64,000 bases of DNA, taken from NCBI RefSeq assembly GCF_022539505.1, contig NC_061514.1:248484124-248548123 (forward strand), written 5' to 3'. The notes below the pieces were generated by a model. That model was not told where the DNA came from. It was given only the letters and a program-made list of their open reading frames with translations, and searched no databases. Every line of letters begins with the position of its first letter. Positions within the stretch are counted from its first letter, which is position 1. A program made the position numbers and the translations under genes. Source of the DNA: Lolium rigidum. Taxonomy: Eukaryota > Streptophyta > Magnoliopsida > Poales > Poaceae. Positions 55,758 through 64,000 of the stretch are shown here, in pieces.

Positions 55758-57644
55758 TAAGCTAGGTGTTCGGGCCAAGGGGTTCCCATGGGCCCCGGTG
55801 GTGGCTGCACGCTCGCCTTGGTTCCGAAGGCGAGAACCCTCAGTCCTAGTATCGGCGAGAACGAGTCAAATCACCACATCCCCATGTGGCGGCCCATCCA
55901 AGCCTTTAGCATATTTATTAACATCATCTCTGATCTTACCACGTCATCCTGACAAACTAGGTTCATTCGTAGATCTGATTCATCAACCGGATGGATCAGA
56001 CTTCAATAGCTAAACATGGCTAAGCATAACACATATACGGCTCTAGCGATGCGAACAAGCTCAGACCTAGTTTTGCTGGGAGCGGTGGATCAGGAACTCT
56101 GGGCTACAAGGATGGAATATGCACACATAGGATATCTACAACTGCCGATAAAACATATTTGAAGCGGATGCAATATGTAAGAACCAGAATTAAAGCATTT
56201 TGAAACCATATATGAACCAGGTTAGGGCATTGCCTTGTCCCTCGTTGTTCGGTGTCGCTTCTTCGCGGCGTTGATCTCGAAGCTCAAGTCTGGTCCCTAT
56301 CGTGAAGAACCAAACACCGGAAAGGAATAGCACGATCAAGACAAGGTACAATGCAATGCACATACAATATGATGACATGCCATATTAAAGGGGTTCGGGT
56401 AACCCTAGGTGCATCGACGGAAACTAAGAGGGGTTCGGCATCGATCCCGACATAAGGGGGGTCAATTTAGGGTTTCATCAAGGGTCCACATTTAATTGGG
56501 TCAAACATGTATGAAACATGGATAAACAATTAGGAAATGTTTTTCTGATCATTTTGGTATATAATTTTGTATTTTTCTGAATTAAAATGAATTAGTTATT
56601 AATTACCGAAAATAATTACGTAAAATGGAAAAAAGATTTATGGTGTCATGTCGACGTCATCATGACGTCACCGGCCATGAGCTCGCAATTGAGCTTCGGC
56701 TGAGCTCAATCGGCCGTTTTGGCCACGATTGAGGGCGCGCGAGGGGGAAAGAAGCGCCCAACGCGCCGAGGCGCTGGTGGCGGCGCCGCTCGCCTTTGGT
56801 CGCCGGAGCACGACCGGCGATGCGAGGATGCGGCGCAGGCCGGTCGGGTGGCAGCATGGGGCGGCGATACGCGCAGGGAGAGGAGAGAAGCCGAGGGCAC
56901 CGGGAGGCTCAGTGTACTCACCGCGGTGGCGATGGCGATGTCGGCGACGCCGGGAGGAGGCTCGCTGCGGCGGCGACTAGAGCGAGGCCGGCCATCCGTG
57001 AGGTGTAGGGTTAGGGCTTCGTGCGCGTCGGGGACCGCGGGGAGGGGGATAAGTGGGGCGCTAGGGTTAGGAGGGCTGCCGGCGGCGTGGTTCCTGTAGG
57101 CCACCTGGGCGGTGGAGCTCATCGGGCCGGCCAGCCATCGGGCGGCGGCAGCCTCTCCACCGAGTCGCTTGGAACCGGCGGGGACGAAGGCAATTTTTGC
57201 CGAAAACTCCCTGCAAAGATTGCCGGGCTGGGTTTGCTGGGCTTGCTGGGCCACCGGGCCAGGTTGGGCTACGGCCGGAGAGAAAAGAAAGAGAGAGAGA
57301 TGGGCCGCGCCTAAGGAGAGAGAAGAGAGCTCTCTCTCCTCCTTTCCTATTTTTCTCGATTTTTATTTCTTCAAAGTCTAAACCAAAATCAAATATGTTT
57401 GAATTTTGTTTGAACTCAAATTTGCGTATAACTATAAACACACACATGGGTTTATTGGGTAACAACATAACCATGCATGTGGCTTATTTTATAAAATCTG
57501 TTTGAATTTGAGACAAGAAATAGAGAAGGACTTTGCATAATTAGAAAATTGAGATGCAAATTTTGCTCAAATGCAAACTAAATGCATGAAATGCACATGA
57601 TCACTCCTTTATTTAGATAAACAAGGTTGGGATGTTACATGGTG

Positions 57645-57911
57645 CGAGTGGCGGCGGCGGCGTGACTAAAATGACTAGAACTCGAAACTCTAAAGGAACT
57701 AGACACACTAAGACCAGCAACTCGACACGAAGATGCAGACACAAATTCAACTATGCAAAACTGAAAAGACAATGCAAGGCGTGGCAGGGGGTTTATGGGA
57801 CGATATGATCTAAACCCTAAATTTTTTTTTTGGCTTTTTCGTGGTTTATGGGTATGATGGCAGATGCAATCTACACTAGAAAAACTATAAATCTCACCGA
57901 GCAACCTGAAA
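57645..57911 (-). other. RLG2 5' untranslated region, part 2
   Basis: Non-coding sequence between the solo LTR insertion and the PBS. Confidence 0.6.
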
Positions 57912-57922
57912 TCTCGATACCA
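57912..57922 (-). other. Primer binding site, initiator tRNA-Met type (RLG2)
   Basis: Minus-strand TGGTATCGAGA starts 2 nt after the 5' LTR. The canonical PBS is TGGTATCAGAG, so one A is missing. Confidence 0.7.
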
Positions 57923-57924
57923 CT

Positions 57925-58858
57925 TGATAGGACAAAGGTGTCCGATCTTTCGATGAGATGAAGATAGATCGATTTGTTGGTGGCGTTCGTGCTTGACGGT
58001 CCGACTACACGTGCAAAGCTCGTGCGCCAATGCAATCGCTAGGACAATCTCCGGGAGTTACTGATCTTGCGGATGCACGATCAGCCTGACCAGCGAGGGT
58101 CTTATGTCCTACCTGAAATCGAGAACAAGTAAGAACTAATGATGCAATCAGAATATTGCGGATGAAAGATGAAAACTTTATTGAAAAAGGTGGGATTCCG
58201 AATAGTCGGTCTTGTTCTCGGGGCGTTGGCCTCAAAAGAAGTACACGAGAGTTGCAAGAATGGCTAACTTTTAGTCTAATCAAAATCCGAGTCTAAACGT
58301 GACGGCTATGGAGGTATTTAAAGGAGGAAAAGGTGGGGTTTCGGCCAGCCATACGTATGGTGGCCGAACCAAACCCTAGAAGGCCTTTCCCCCTTCAATA
58401 CGGACTCTAAAAAGTGACTGACTTAATTCCTGCGAAAATGACATGGGCCTAGCCCAAAACTAAAGGTGACGCAGCACCATATTATGCTATGGACGAAATT
58501 ATGAAGTGTGAAACTCTATATTTCGTCCATATCTTCATCTCTTCTTATGGTGGCTTGAAAGTTCTGAAATCTCCACTTGTGGTGTCATCTTCAATCCTCA
58601 AATACTTGCTGCCATCTCCTCCATGCGTGATCATGCTCCAATGCTTGTCCTCCTCATCCATGCTAGGTCCATCATACCTAGAGTAACAAACAAATCTGAT
58701 TTAGGCAACATCATATTCTCATGTATGTGAGGAATAGTTCCAAGAAACGAAAGTACCTGATAGTTAAGTTGTTTGGCACGAGCCCGAGTGATTGGTCCTT
58801 GTATTTGTGTGGTTGTAGGTATCAACGGCTTGTATCAATAGATGGGATGTCCTCATCA
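57925..58858 (-). repeat. RLG2 5' LTR (934 bp)
   Basis: Direct repeat of 38035-38965. A minus-strand frame at 58825-58631 contains IQGPITRARAKQLNYQVLSF, the kind of polyprotein tail that some gypsy chromoviruses encode in the LTR. Confidence 0.92.
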
Positions 58859-59692
58859 CCCGGGCAATCCTCGGGGTCGTCGCTCGTCGGCGATGAGCCG
58901 CGCTGTCGCCGCTCGTACCTACACGACGGCCGCCGCTCGCGCCGCTTCCTCCCGGCTCCTCCTTCACCTCTCGTCTTCGGATGAGGAGGGCTGCGCCACG
59001 CCTTCTTGCCGGCCGCGGCCGTCGCCGCCGCCACGCCTCGTGTTGATGGGCGTCGCCCGGCTCCTCCGTCACCGCGCGTTTGGGGACGGTGTAGGGCGCC
59101 GAGCGTACGACGAGGACGGCGTCGATACGGGCCGGCCCCGAGGAAGAAGAGTTCGAGGAGGACGAGCACGTGGTCCTCCTCGGCTGCCATTGCGTGTGGT
59201 CCTCCTCGAGGAGACGGCGGCGGCGTGACGGCGGCGTCTCCAACCTTGGAGCGCCGTTGCGGATGACGCGGATGACGCTCGCCGAGGTGCGCCCCGGAAC
59301 GCCCCGCACCAGGCGCGGACGTCCATGTTCCAGATGTTGGGCCCGCCGATGAGGCCGGTGGTGTTGTGCATCTCGACGTCGTACTTGGCCTTGAAGTACG
59401 TGACCCACCGTCGTCGTTGTCCCTGGCCGCCCATGTCGGATCCGCCCGCTCCTCGGCGCGTGAGTTGAGCCCGCCGGCCTTGGATGCCGTCCCTCCATTG
59501 CTCCGTGGCCCGGCCGCGGCGGCGGGACGCCAATGCCGTTCACGGCCATCTTCCAGCCGCGCCGCTCAGCTGGCGCATGTCCGGCGGGACATGATATCCC
59601 GCGTGGTACAGCGCCCACGCCTCCGGCACGGTTAGGTTGCCGCGGCCGAAGCCGTTCGCCGCGGCGATCTTGCGGGAGCACGAGGTCGACAT
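58859..59692 (-). pseudogene. N-terminal part of the Harb3 ORF (unknown function)
   Basis: ATG at 59692 (minus): MSTSCSRKIAAANGFGRGNL, then AWALYHAGYHVPPDMRQLS. After frame changes GWKMAVNGIGVPPP, VTYFKAKYDVEMHNTTGLIG and VPGRTSASVIRVIRNG are readable, followed by a Ser/Arg/Ala-rich region up to the RLG2 insertion at 58859. Its layout parallels the Harb2 ORF. At least two frame changes. No enzyme motif. Confidence 0.55.
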
Positions 59693-60088
59693 TGTTTGGA
59701 GCGGCGAGGAGAAGATCTAGGGGGGGCGACGAGAAGGTTTGGAGCGGTGAGAGATTGGGACGAACCGAGCGGCGGCAGCGGGTGGTTGCACGCAATAACG
59801 CCGGCGCGGACGGCCACGCGGCCATGCACGACGAGACGCGTCCCTGCGTCGCCTGGGAAACCAGGGACGCCATTAACGTCGGTTGACCAAAGGTAGGCGA
59901 CGGGTTTTAGGCTTCCGTGCACGCCGACGTGTCGGGCCCGCGTCGCGCGTCGCCGCTCGTTGTGTCCGAGCAGTGCTCGGTAAGCGTCCTCTATGGGACG
60001 GGGACAGACTCGGAGCGACGGACACCGTATCGGAGCGCGCCGGACAAAAAATCAGCTTTGAAAGGCGCGACTAGAAGGGAGCGATGTT
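59693..60088. other. Upstream flank of the Harb3 ORF and degraded right terminus
   Basis: GC-rich sequence without a gene. It ends in GGCGCGACTAGAAG, the decayed inverted terminus of Harb3. Confidence 0.4.
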
Positions 60089-60457
60089 TTGGCACATGGG
60101 AGCATATGCTCCCTTTATTTTGAAATACATGTTAGACACATTTTAAAATGTCAAAAAAATTGAAACAAAAATTTCGCACATACATCTTCATGTGCTGCAC
60201 GCTCACAAAGTCGTTTCATGAAAAATCGACATGTTATGTGACGTGTATAAAAAGACAAAATTCGGTGCTGAAACAAAGACTTGTCACAAGATAAAATTTC
60301 TCTTTTTCGCTTAGACTACAAAAAATATTATTTTTTCATGAATTTGACGAATACACATATATTATGGAGATGTACATGTAAATTTTTTTGTCAAAATTTT
60401 TTAACACTTGGAAATATGTTTTTATGGTAGAGGGATCATACGCACCCGGGAGCCGAA
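60089..60457. mobile_element. MITE-like element, about 370 bp, immediately upstream of the DUF1644 promoter
   Basis: Left end TTGGCACATGGGAGCATATG and the reverse complement of the right end, TTCGGCTCCCGGGTGCGTATG, form a roughly 25 bp imperfect inverted repeat around AT-rich non-coding DNA. No TSD could be recognised, so the superfamily is open. Confidence 0.5.
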
Positions 60458-60562
60458 TTGAGTTTCTGCGACTAGAACCGTTTTTTTATCCACGGCGCCC
60501 CAAATCAGTTTGGGACGCTTTGGGGGCTCTTACCCCAAGCCCTCCCGTCTCGGTCACTTCAC

Positions 60563-60569
60563 TATATAA
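60563..60569 (+). promoter_or_regulatory. Probable TATA box of the DUF1644 gene
   Basis: TATATAA lies in a C-rich context, followed by CT-rich leader sequence (CACCCCCACCTCTCCC) as expected around a plant transcription start some 30 bp downstream. The next CDS on this strand begins 2.1 kb later, so an intron-containing 5' UTR is implied. Confidence 0.6.
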
Positions 60570-60594
60570 CCGCACCCCAAGCGCGCGTCAGCAA

Positions 60595-62670
60595 CCACCC
60601 CCACCTCTCCCACCTGTTCCGCGGGTACGAAAATAAAAAATACTAACCGAAAGAAAAGACTCCCAAGAAAAGGCAGCGGAAGAGGGGACGGCCTAGAGTC
60701 CGATCTGCGGTCTCGTCAAACCCCGTAACAATTTCGCCTCCGTTTACTTTCTTTCGTTTTCCCCTCTTCGTCGATTCCTGTTTCTCTGCGATGATTTTTG
60801 CCTCCGATCGGTGCTAAATCGACCCGATGTGTGAATTGTTGGCCGCCGGAGATTTGGTATCGGGGGCCGTCGATTTGGTAGGTTTCTTCGCGTGAACTGG
60901 ATAGTTTGTCTCTCAAGGAAGGGAATTTAGTTGCTGATGCGTTAGATGATAACAGGGGATTGGGAATTGTGATGATCTGGAGGAATCGAGAGAGGGAAGA
61001 ACTCACGCGGGCTGATGTCCCTGTCATTAAAATATAAAATAAATACGCGGGGATTCAAATAGATTGCACGAATCTTTTTTGGGTACATAATCTTTAGTAT
61101 TACATAGGCTTCTCTAGGCGATTTTGTATAGGCTATCCTCTTAGAAGCGTGGCTGTGGAAAAACATACAACTCTAATATCATATTGGAGATATTTACCCT
61201 AATTGGTGTGATACAAGCTGTCTCCAATTCTAAATCTATTTTGTAGGCATTAATGATGCTAAACTACTACTCAAGTTTATATTCGTGGGCCTTATGGCTC
61301 AAGCTGTGGTTCTTGAACTTATTTTCAAGACTACGGTCAGAATCAAGTTGGCAAAAGTCTATTATTTATGCAAATTTCTAGTGAGAAATGCTGCATTCTC
61401 CCTAATATTTTTAGTTATGATTAAATGTAGAATCCTGGGAAATTTCAGGTTTTCAATTGTATAGTCATATGTAAATTGGCATGCTTGATTCCTTTGTGTG
61501 CTAGAAGCCAAGTAACAATGTTTCAAATTGAACTCATATGTGTTGTGCGGTGAAAGGAATTCTTTCTTTCAGTCAGCTCTGTTTTGAACTTACCCATACA
61601 AAATAACTCCACATTTGGAAGTTTTATTCTAACCATCAGTTGTTATATATTTAGTGTATATTATTATATTGCAATACTGATGGTGTAAAATCATTTCAGG
61701 GTTTCTGTTTGTCCGACAAACGTCACGGCTCTTGGCTTTGAAGTAGTGCATGGTCCTGCTTCTTGTAGGTTAGTGCTAACCCTTCACAGAGTTAAATGGA
61801 CTTTCTCTTGTGCTTCAAACCTCTGTTTTATCTTCTTCTCTTCTGAAGGTGCACATTTATCTTGCTTCTAAACCATCACTCCTTGCTCACCTTGTTGTAG
61901 CCACCTTACTGTAGGATTTATTTCAGTTCTGAAAACTAACGTGCCATTTTATGATGGAACTTTTCATCATGGGGTTAATAACTTTACCTTTTTGTGATGG
62001 CTTTTTTTGATCTTGTCAATGTATTGGAAATAGTGCATAGAAAGATTCAAGTCTATCAATTCATATTTCATACTAACATGTGTAATATAACAACAGTTTT
62101 AACATACTCCCTCTGCCCCAAAATAACTTGCTCAACTTTGTCTAGATATGGATGTATCTATATACATCTGTATCTAGACAAAGTTGAGCAAGTTATTATG
62201 GGACGGAGGGAGTATTAAACTTCATTAATGTTTATTTCTTAATGCAACATGTATTGACAGGGATATTAGCTGTTTACCATTAGCGCAAGAACTTCCTTGG
62301 ATTTTGATTGATATCTTTCCAAGGCATGAGTTACTTCGCACCGCGATAATCTCCTTAGGGCAACACTGATTTGGACAGTATATTTTGATCCTTCCTAGAT
62401 GATCTTTAATCTTTTTTTATTAAGCTCTGTCGTTGCAGAATAAACACCTCCCTTAATGTTTATTTGGGTAAATACTGTAAAGTAATAAAGTTCCTTCTTC
62501 TTTACCATTAAAAAAGGTTTTAATGCTTAAGTCAGTATATCAATCAGGCTATGTTTTGGAAGATAAATGTTTTTTCTTTAACCTGCGTAAATATCTATCT
62601 TGAGTCACTGAGTAGTTATGGCTTTAAACAATTCTAACGATAAAGTGGATTCAACACAGTTGATTTCAAG
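60595..62670 (+). other. Probable intron-containing 5' UTR of the DUF1644 gene
   Basis: A candidate first-exon donor is GTAGGTTTC near 60879. A possible 69-nt exon at 61700-61768 is bordered by CATTTCAG and GTTAGT. A last acceptor near 62656 (CAACACAG) or directly before the ATG (TTTCAAG) would complete it. The T-rich, gene-free sequence between is intron-like. A Stowaway MITE lies within it. The exon assignments are guesses from splice motifs. Confidence 0.35.
62107..62212. mobile_element. Stowaway MITE, 106 bp, TSD TA
   Basis: CTCCCTCTGCCCCAAAATAA and its inverted partner (CTCCCTCCGTCCCATAATAA read from the right) extend to a near-perfect 42-bp hairpin arm, flanked by TA at 62105-62106 and 62213-62214. 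It belongs to the Tc1/Mariner-derived Stowaway group common near grass genes. Confidence 0.95.
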
Positions 62671-63876
62671 ATGACAAGTAAGAAAAGTAACAGATCTACA
62701 GTCACATCATGCACTGCTCTGCATATGGAATGGGACAGGATTTCTTGCCCTATTTGTATGGAGCAACCACACAATGCTGTTTTACTTATATGCAGTTCGT
62801 ACAAGAATGGCTGCAGATGTTATATTTGTAACACAAGCCATCGACACTCTAACTGCCTAGACCGGTTCAGAGAAATGAATGGAGATAGTAAGGTCTGTGA
62901 TTCACACTCAACCTCTTTGGTGCTTTCAAACTCCAATAACAGAACAGTCCAACCAAGAGCTCACTATAGTACGATTTCCAGACATTTGCTGAGCCCAAGC
63001 CTCAGAAGGCACATTGATAATGCTAATAACCAAGAATCTGTAAATTCAACATTATCTGTAGGAGAGAGGAGCATTATTATGGAAGAATGCCATGATGCCA
63101 TGCAAATTTCAGCTGACCTGAAGTGTCCTCTCTGTAGAGGATCAGTATCTGGCTGGATTCCTGCTGGAGAAGCCAGAAAGTATCTAGATGAGAAGTTGAG
63201 GACATGCTCCCATGATTCCTGCAAATTTGTTGGAACCTATGAGCAGCTGCGTGAACATGCTAGGACAGCTCACTTGCTTGTGAAACCTGCTCATGTAGAT
63301 ATCTCAAGGAAAAGATCTTGGGATCGCCTTGAGCGTGAGCAGGAGTTTGGTGATGTGATAAGCGCAATAAGGTCACAGAATCCTGATGCAATAATAGTTG
63401 GTGACTATGTTATTGAGACTAGAGATACCATGTCCCCTGATCAAGATTCTGGGGAAGAAAGTGGTGATGAGTGGTGGTCTCCTGTTGGAGACCCAATAGA
63501 ATCACCAGATAACCGACATGGTGCCCCTAGGCGGTGGCTGGATGGAAGGCTAGGATCACCTAGCAATTGGCCAGATGAAAGGCGTGCTTTTGCCAGGTTT
63601 CTGCCGCAGCCAAGGCTTCCTTTCAGCAATAGGCGCAGCTCACCTGCAGATTGGCACGGGATGAGACGGCCAAGCACACGAAGTTTGCTGCGCGAGGGCT
63701 TCACGAATCGGCAATCCAGGAACAGCACCAGTCACCGCAGATATCGCCGCATCTTTGATCGTCACTATACTGGTCACGGTCGTGCAGGTATTGGCAGGAG
63801 GCAGGATGGTTCAACATTTGGGCCGGGCGGACGGCAGCGGCTGAGATACACGCAAAGAAATCAGCATGATCCATGA
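62671..63876 (+). CDS. DUF1644 family zinc-binding protein (SIDP-like)
   Basis: 401-residue intact ORF matching the plant DUF1644 family; rice members are stress-induced and linked to ABA and salt tolerance. A first Cys cluster begins with CPICMEQPHNAVLL (26-39) and continues through CRCYICNTSHRHSNC to residue 62. A second begins with KCPLCRGSVSGW (151-162), followed by a C2H2-like unit with Cys 179 and 184 and His 196 and 201. The family signature AIIVGDYVIETRD lies at 240-252. The C-terminal 150 residues are Arg/Ser/Gly-rich and probably disordered, ending in an RGG-like tail. CPxC pairs give a RING-like look, but no complete RING consensus is present, so I do not call it an E3 ligase. There is no in-frame ATG upstream close to 62671, and AG directly precedes the ATG. 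Confidence 0.92.
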   Translation: MTSKKSNRSTVTSCTALHMEWDRISCPICMEQPHNAVLLICSSYKNGCRCYICNTSHRHSNCLDRFREMNGDSKVCDSHSTSLVLSNSNNRTVQPRAHYSTISRHLLSPSLRRHIDNANNQESVNSTLSVGERSIIMEECHDAMQISADLKCPLCRGSVSGWIPAGEARKYLDEKLRTCSHDSCKFVGTYEQLREHARTAHLLVKPAHVDISRKRSWDRLEREQEFGDVISAIRSQNPDAIIVGDYVIETRDTMSPDQDSGEESGDEWWSPVGDPIESPDNRHGAPRRWLDGRLGSPSNWPDERRAFARFLPQPRLPFSNRRSSPADWHGMRRPSTRSLLREGFTNRQSRNSTSHRRYRRIFDRHYTGHGRAGIGRRQDGSTFGPGGRQRLRYTQRNQHDP

Positions 63877-63958
63877 TCGACTGAATCAAGACTACCTGCC
63901 CAGTATTAAGTTCATTACCAAGCATCCAAGCAATCCTTGTAAATAACCAGAATTAGCA
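63877..63958 (+). other. 3' flank of the DUF1644 gene
   Basis: Probable start of the 3' UTR. No polyadenylation signal is clear within the 82 bp available. Confidence 0.4.
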
Positions 63959-64000
63959 CTCCCTCCCTTCATAAAAGAAAAATGTCTTGACTTTGGACAA
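63959..64000. mobile_element. Stowaway-like MITE end, truncated by the window
   Basis: CTCCCTCCCTTCATAAAAG resembles a Stowaway terminus. The flanking dinucleotide is CA instead of TA, and the other end lies outside the window. Confidence 0.5.

Larger units (their letters stand above)
54153..57639 (-). mobile_element. Solo LTR of an unclassified (LARD-like) retrotransposon, 3.5 kb, TSD TGGTG
   Basis: The plus strand starts TGTCGCGACCCC and ends GGGATGTTACA. TGGTG is duplicated exactly at 54148-54152 and 57640-57644. On the minus strand this is TGTAACATCCCAACC to GGGGTCGCGACA, that is TG...CA. No gag or pol. The GC-rich block 56700-57250 has long overlapping frames on both strands, which I regard as composition. 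It lies in the 5' UTR of RLG2 and contains an LTR fragment and an assembly gap. Confidence 0.85.
38035..58858 (-). mobile_element. RLG2: Ty3/gypsy chromovirus-like retrotransposon (CRM-type is my guess), TSD CCTGG/CCCGG
   Basis: LTRs at 38035-38965 and 57925-58858 start TGATGAGGACATCCC and end CTATCA on the minus strand. The target duplication is CCTGG (38030-38034) against CCCGG (58859-58863), one C/T transition. The PBS resembles initiator tRNA-Met. Gag, protease, RT, RNase H and integrase appear in gypsy order on the minus strand, and the pol frame appears to run into the 3' LTR. After removing the two nested insertions (40734-50214 and 54153-57639) the element is about 7.8 kb. It interrupts the Harb3 ORF. 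Confidence 0.9.
37540..60080 (-). mobile_element. PIF/Harbinger-type element (Harb3) with ORF, right end degraded
   Basis: The left terminus GAGCATCTCCAGTCGCGTC starts at 37540, next to TTA at 37537-37539. The right terminus is only partly recognisable: GGCGCGACTAGAAG near 60064 matches the inverted left end for about 12 bases and then decays. The right TSD therefore cannot be read. The element encodes one minus-strand protein split by RLG2. Without RLG2 it would be about 1.7 kb. Confidence 0.55.

Noticed and set aside
56706..57254. 182-codon minus-strand frame and long plus-strand frames in the GC-rich block
   Set aside because: Three overlapping frames on both strands with Ala/Arg/Pro bias in a solo LTR. 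Composition, not coding.
58764..59873. 369-codon minus-strand frame
   Set aside because: Only short parts coincide with the Harb3 protein. The rest is an off-frame reading kept open by GC content, and it runs into the RLG2 LTR.
62671..63876. Calling the DUF1644 protein a RING E3 ligase
   Set aside because: CPIC and CPLC pairs are present, but the full C3HC4 spacing is not. The DUF1644 signature explains the cysteines.

Overview
The window is plant nuclear DNA, almost certainly from a large-genome temperate grass (Triticeae/Pooideae). The basis is GC-rich monocot-style coding sequence, Stowaway, Tourist and PIF/Harbinger elements, and Athila-type LTR retrotransposons with LTRs starting TGATACGTCC or TGATACGTCTCC. 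There is no prokaryotic gene organisation, CRISPR array or rRNA. I recognise two ordinary host genes: an intronless BCS1-like AAA-ATPase at 1867-3366 (+) and a DUF1644 zinc-binding protein at 62671-63876 (+). The second has a TATA box near 60.56 kb and probably an intron-containing 5' UTR.

Layout. 0.2-1.25 kb is a degenerate GCTGCAA/GCTACAA repeat field. 3.4-5.6 kb is AT-rich sequence without a gene. 5.68-6.82 kb is a broken four-exon En/Spm (Ptta-type) plant transposase gene on the minus strand. 8.7-13.3 kb looks like old non-coding LTR or LARD-type repeat. 14.04-14.30 kb is a Tourist-like MITE.

14.54 to about 60.08 kb is a nest of mobile elements resolved by target-site duplications (TSDs). 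A roughly 0.44 kb hAT-like MITE (16580-37539) carries a PIF/Harbinger element at each end: Harb1 at 14543-16579 and Harb3 from 37540 to about 60080. A third, Harb2, lies inside it (16964-37475). Harb2 was hit by a 10.4 kb Athila-lineage element (RLG1, 17681-28122), a 6.5 kb non-autonomous relative (RLG3, 28951-35403) and a solo LTR (35471-37165). Harb3 was hit by a minus-strand gypsy chromovirus-like element (RLG2, 38035-58858). RLG2 in turn holds a palindromic inverted-LTR element (40734-50214) and a 3.5 kb solo LTR (54153-57639) with a 100-N gap. The palindrome was itself split by a gag-only Athila relative (RLG4, 41508-49929).

The most unusual observations are these. (1) The 1.06 kb palindrome looks like two LTRs fused head-to-head and integrated through two identical U5 ends with a 5-bp TSD. 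(2) In RLG1 all thirteen gag-pol frame breaks, and the one in-frame stop I found, fall at CTG or CAG sites. The commonest change is CTG to CTCG, and it also separates LTR pairs of other elements; this points to a systematic consensus artefact or a CHG-methylation-linked process. (3) The assembly gap is flanked by two copies of the same ~300 bp, which suggests a misjoin. (4) Four Harbinger/Tourist insertions share the target TAAGG. Boundaries and TSDs were read directly. Family names are from pattern recognition and were not checked against a database.
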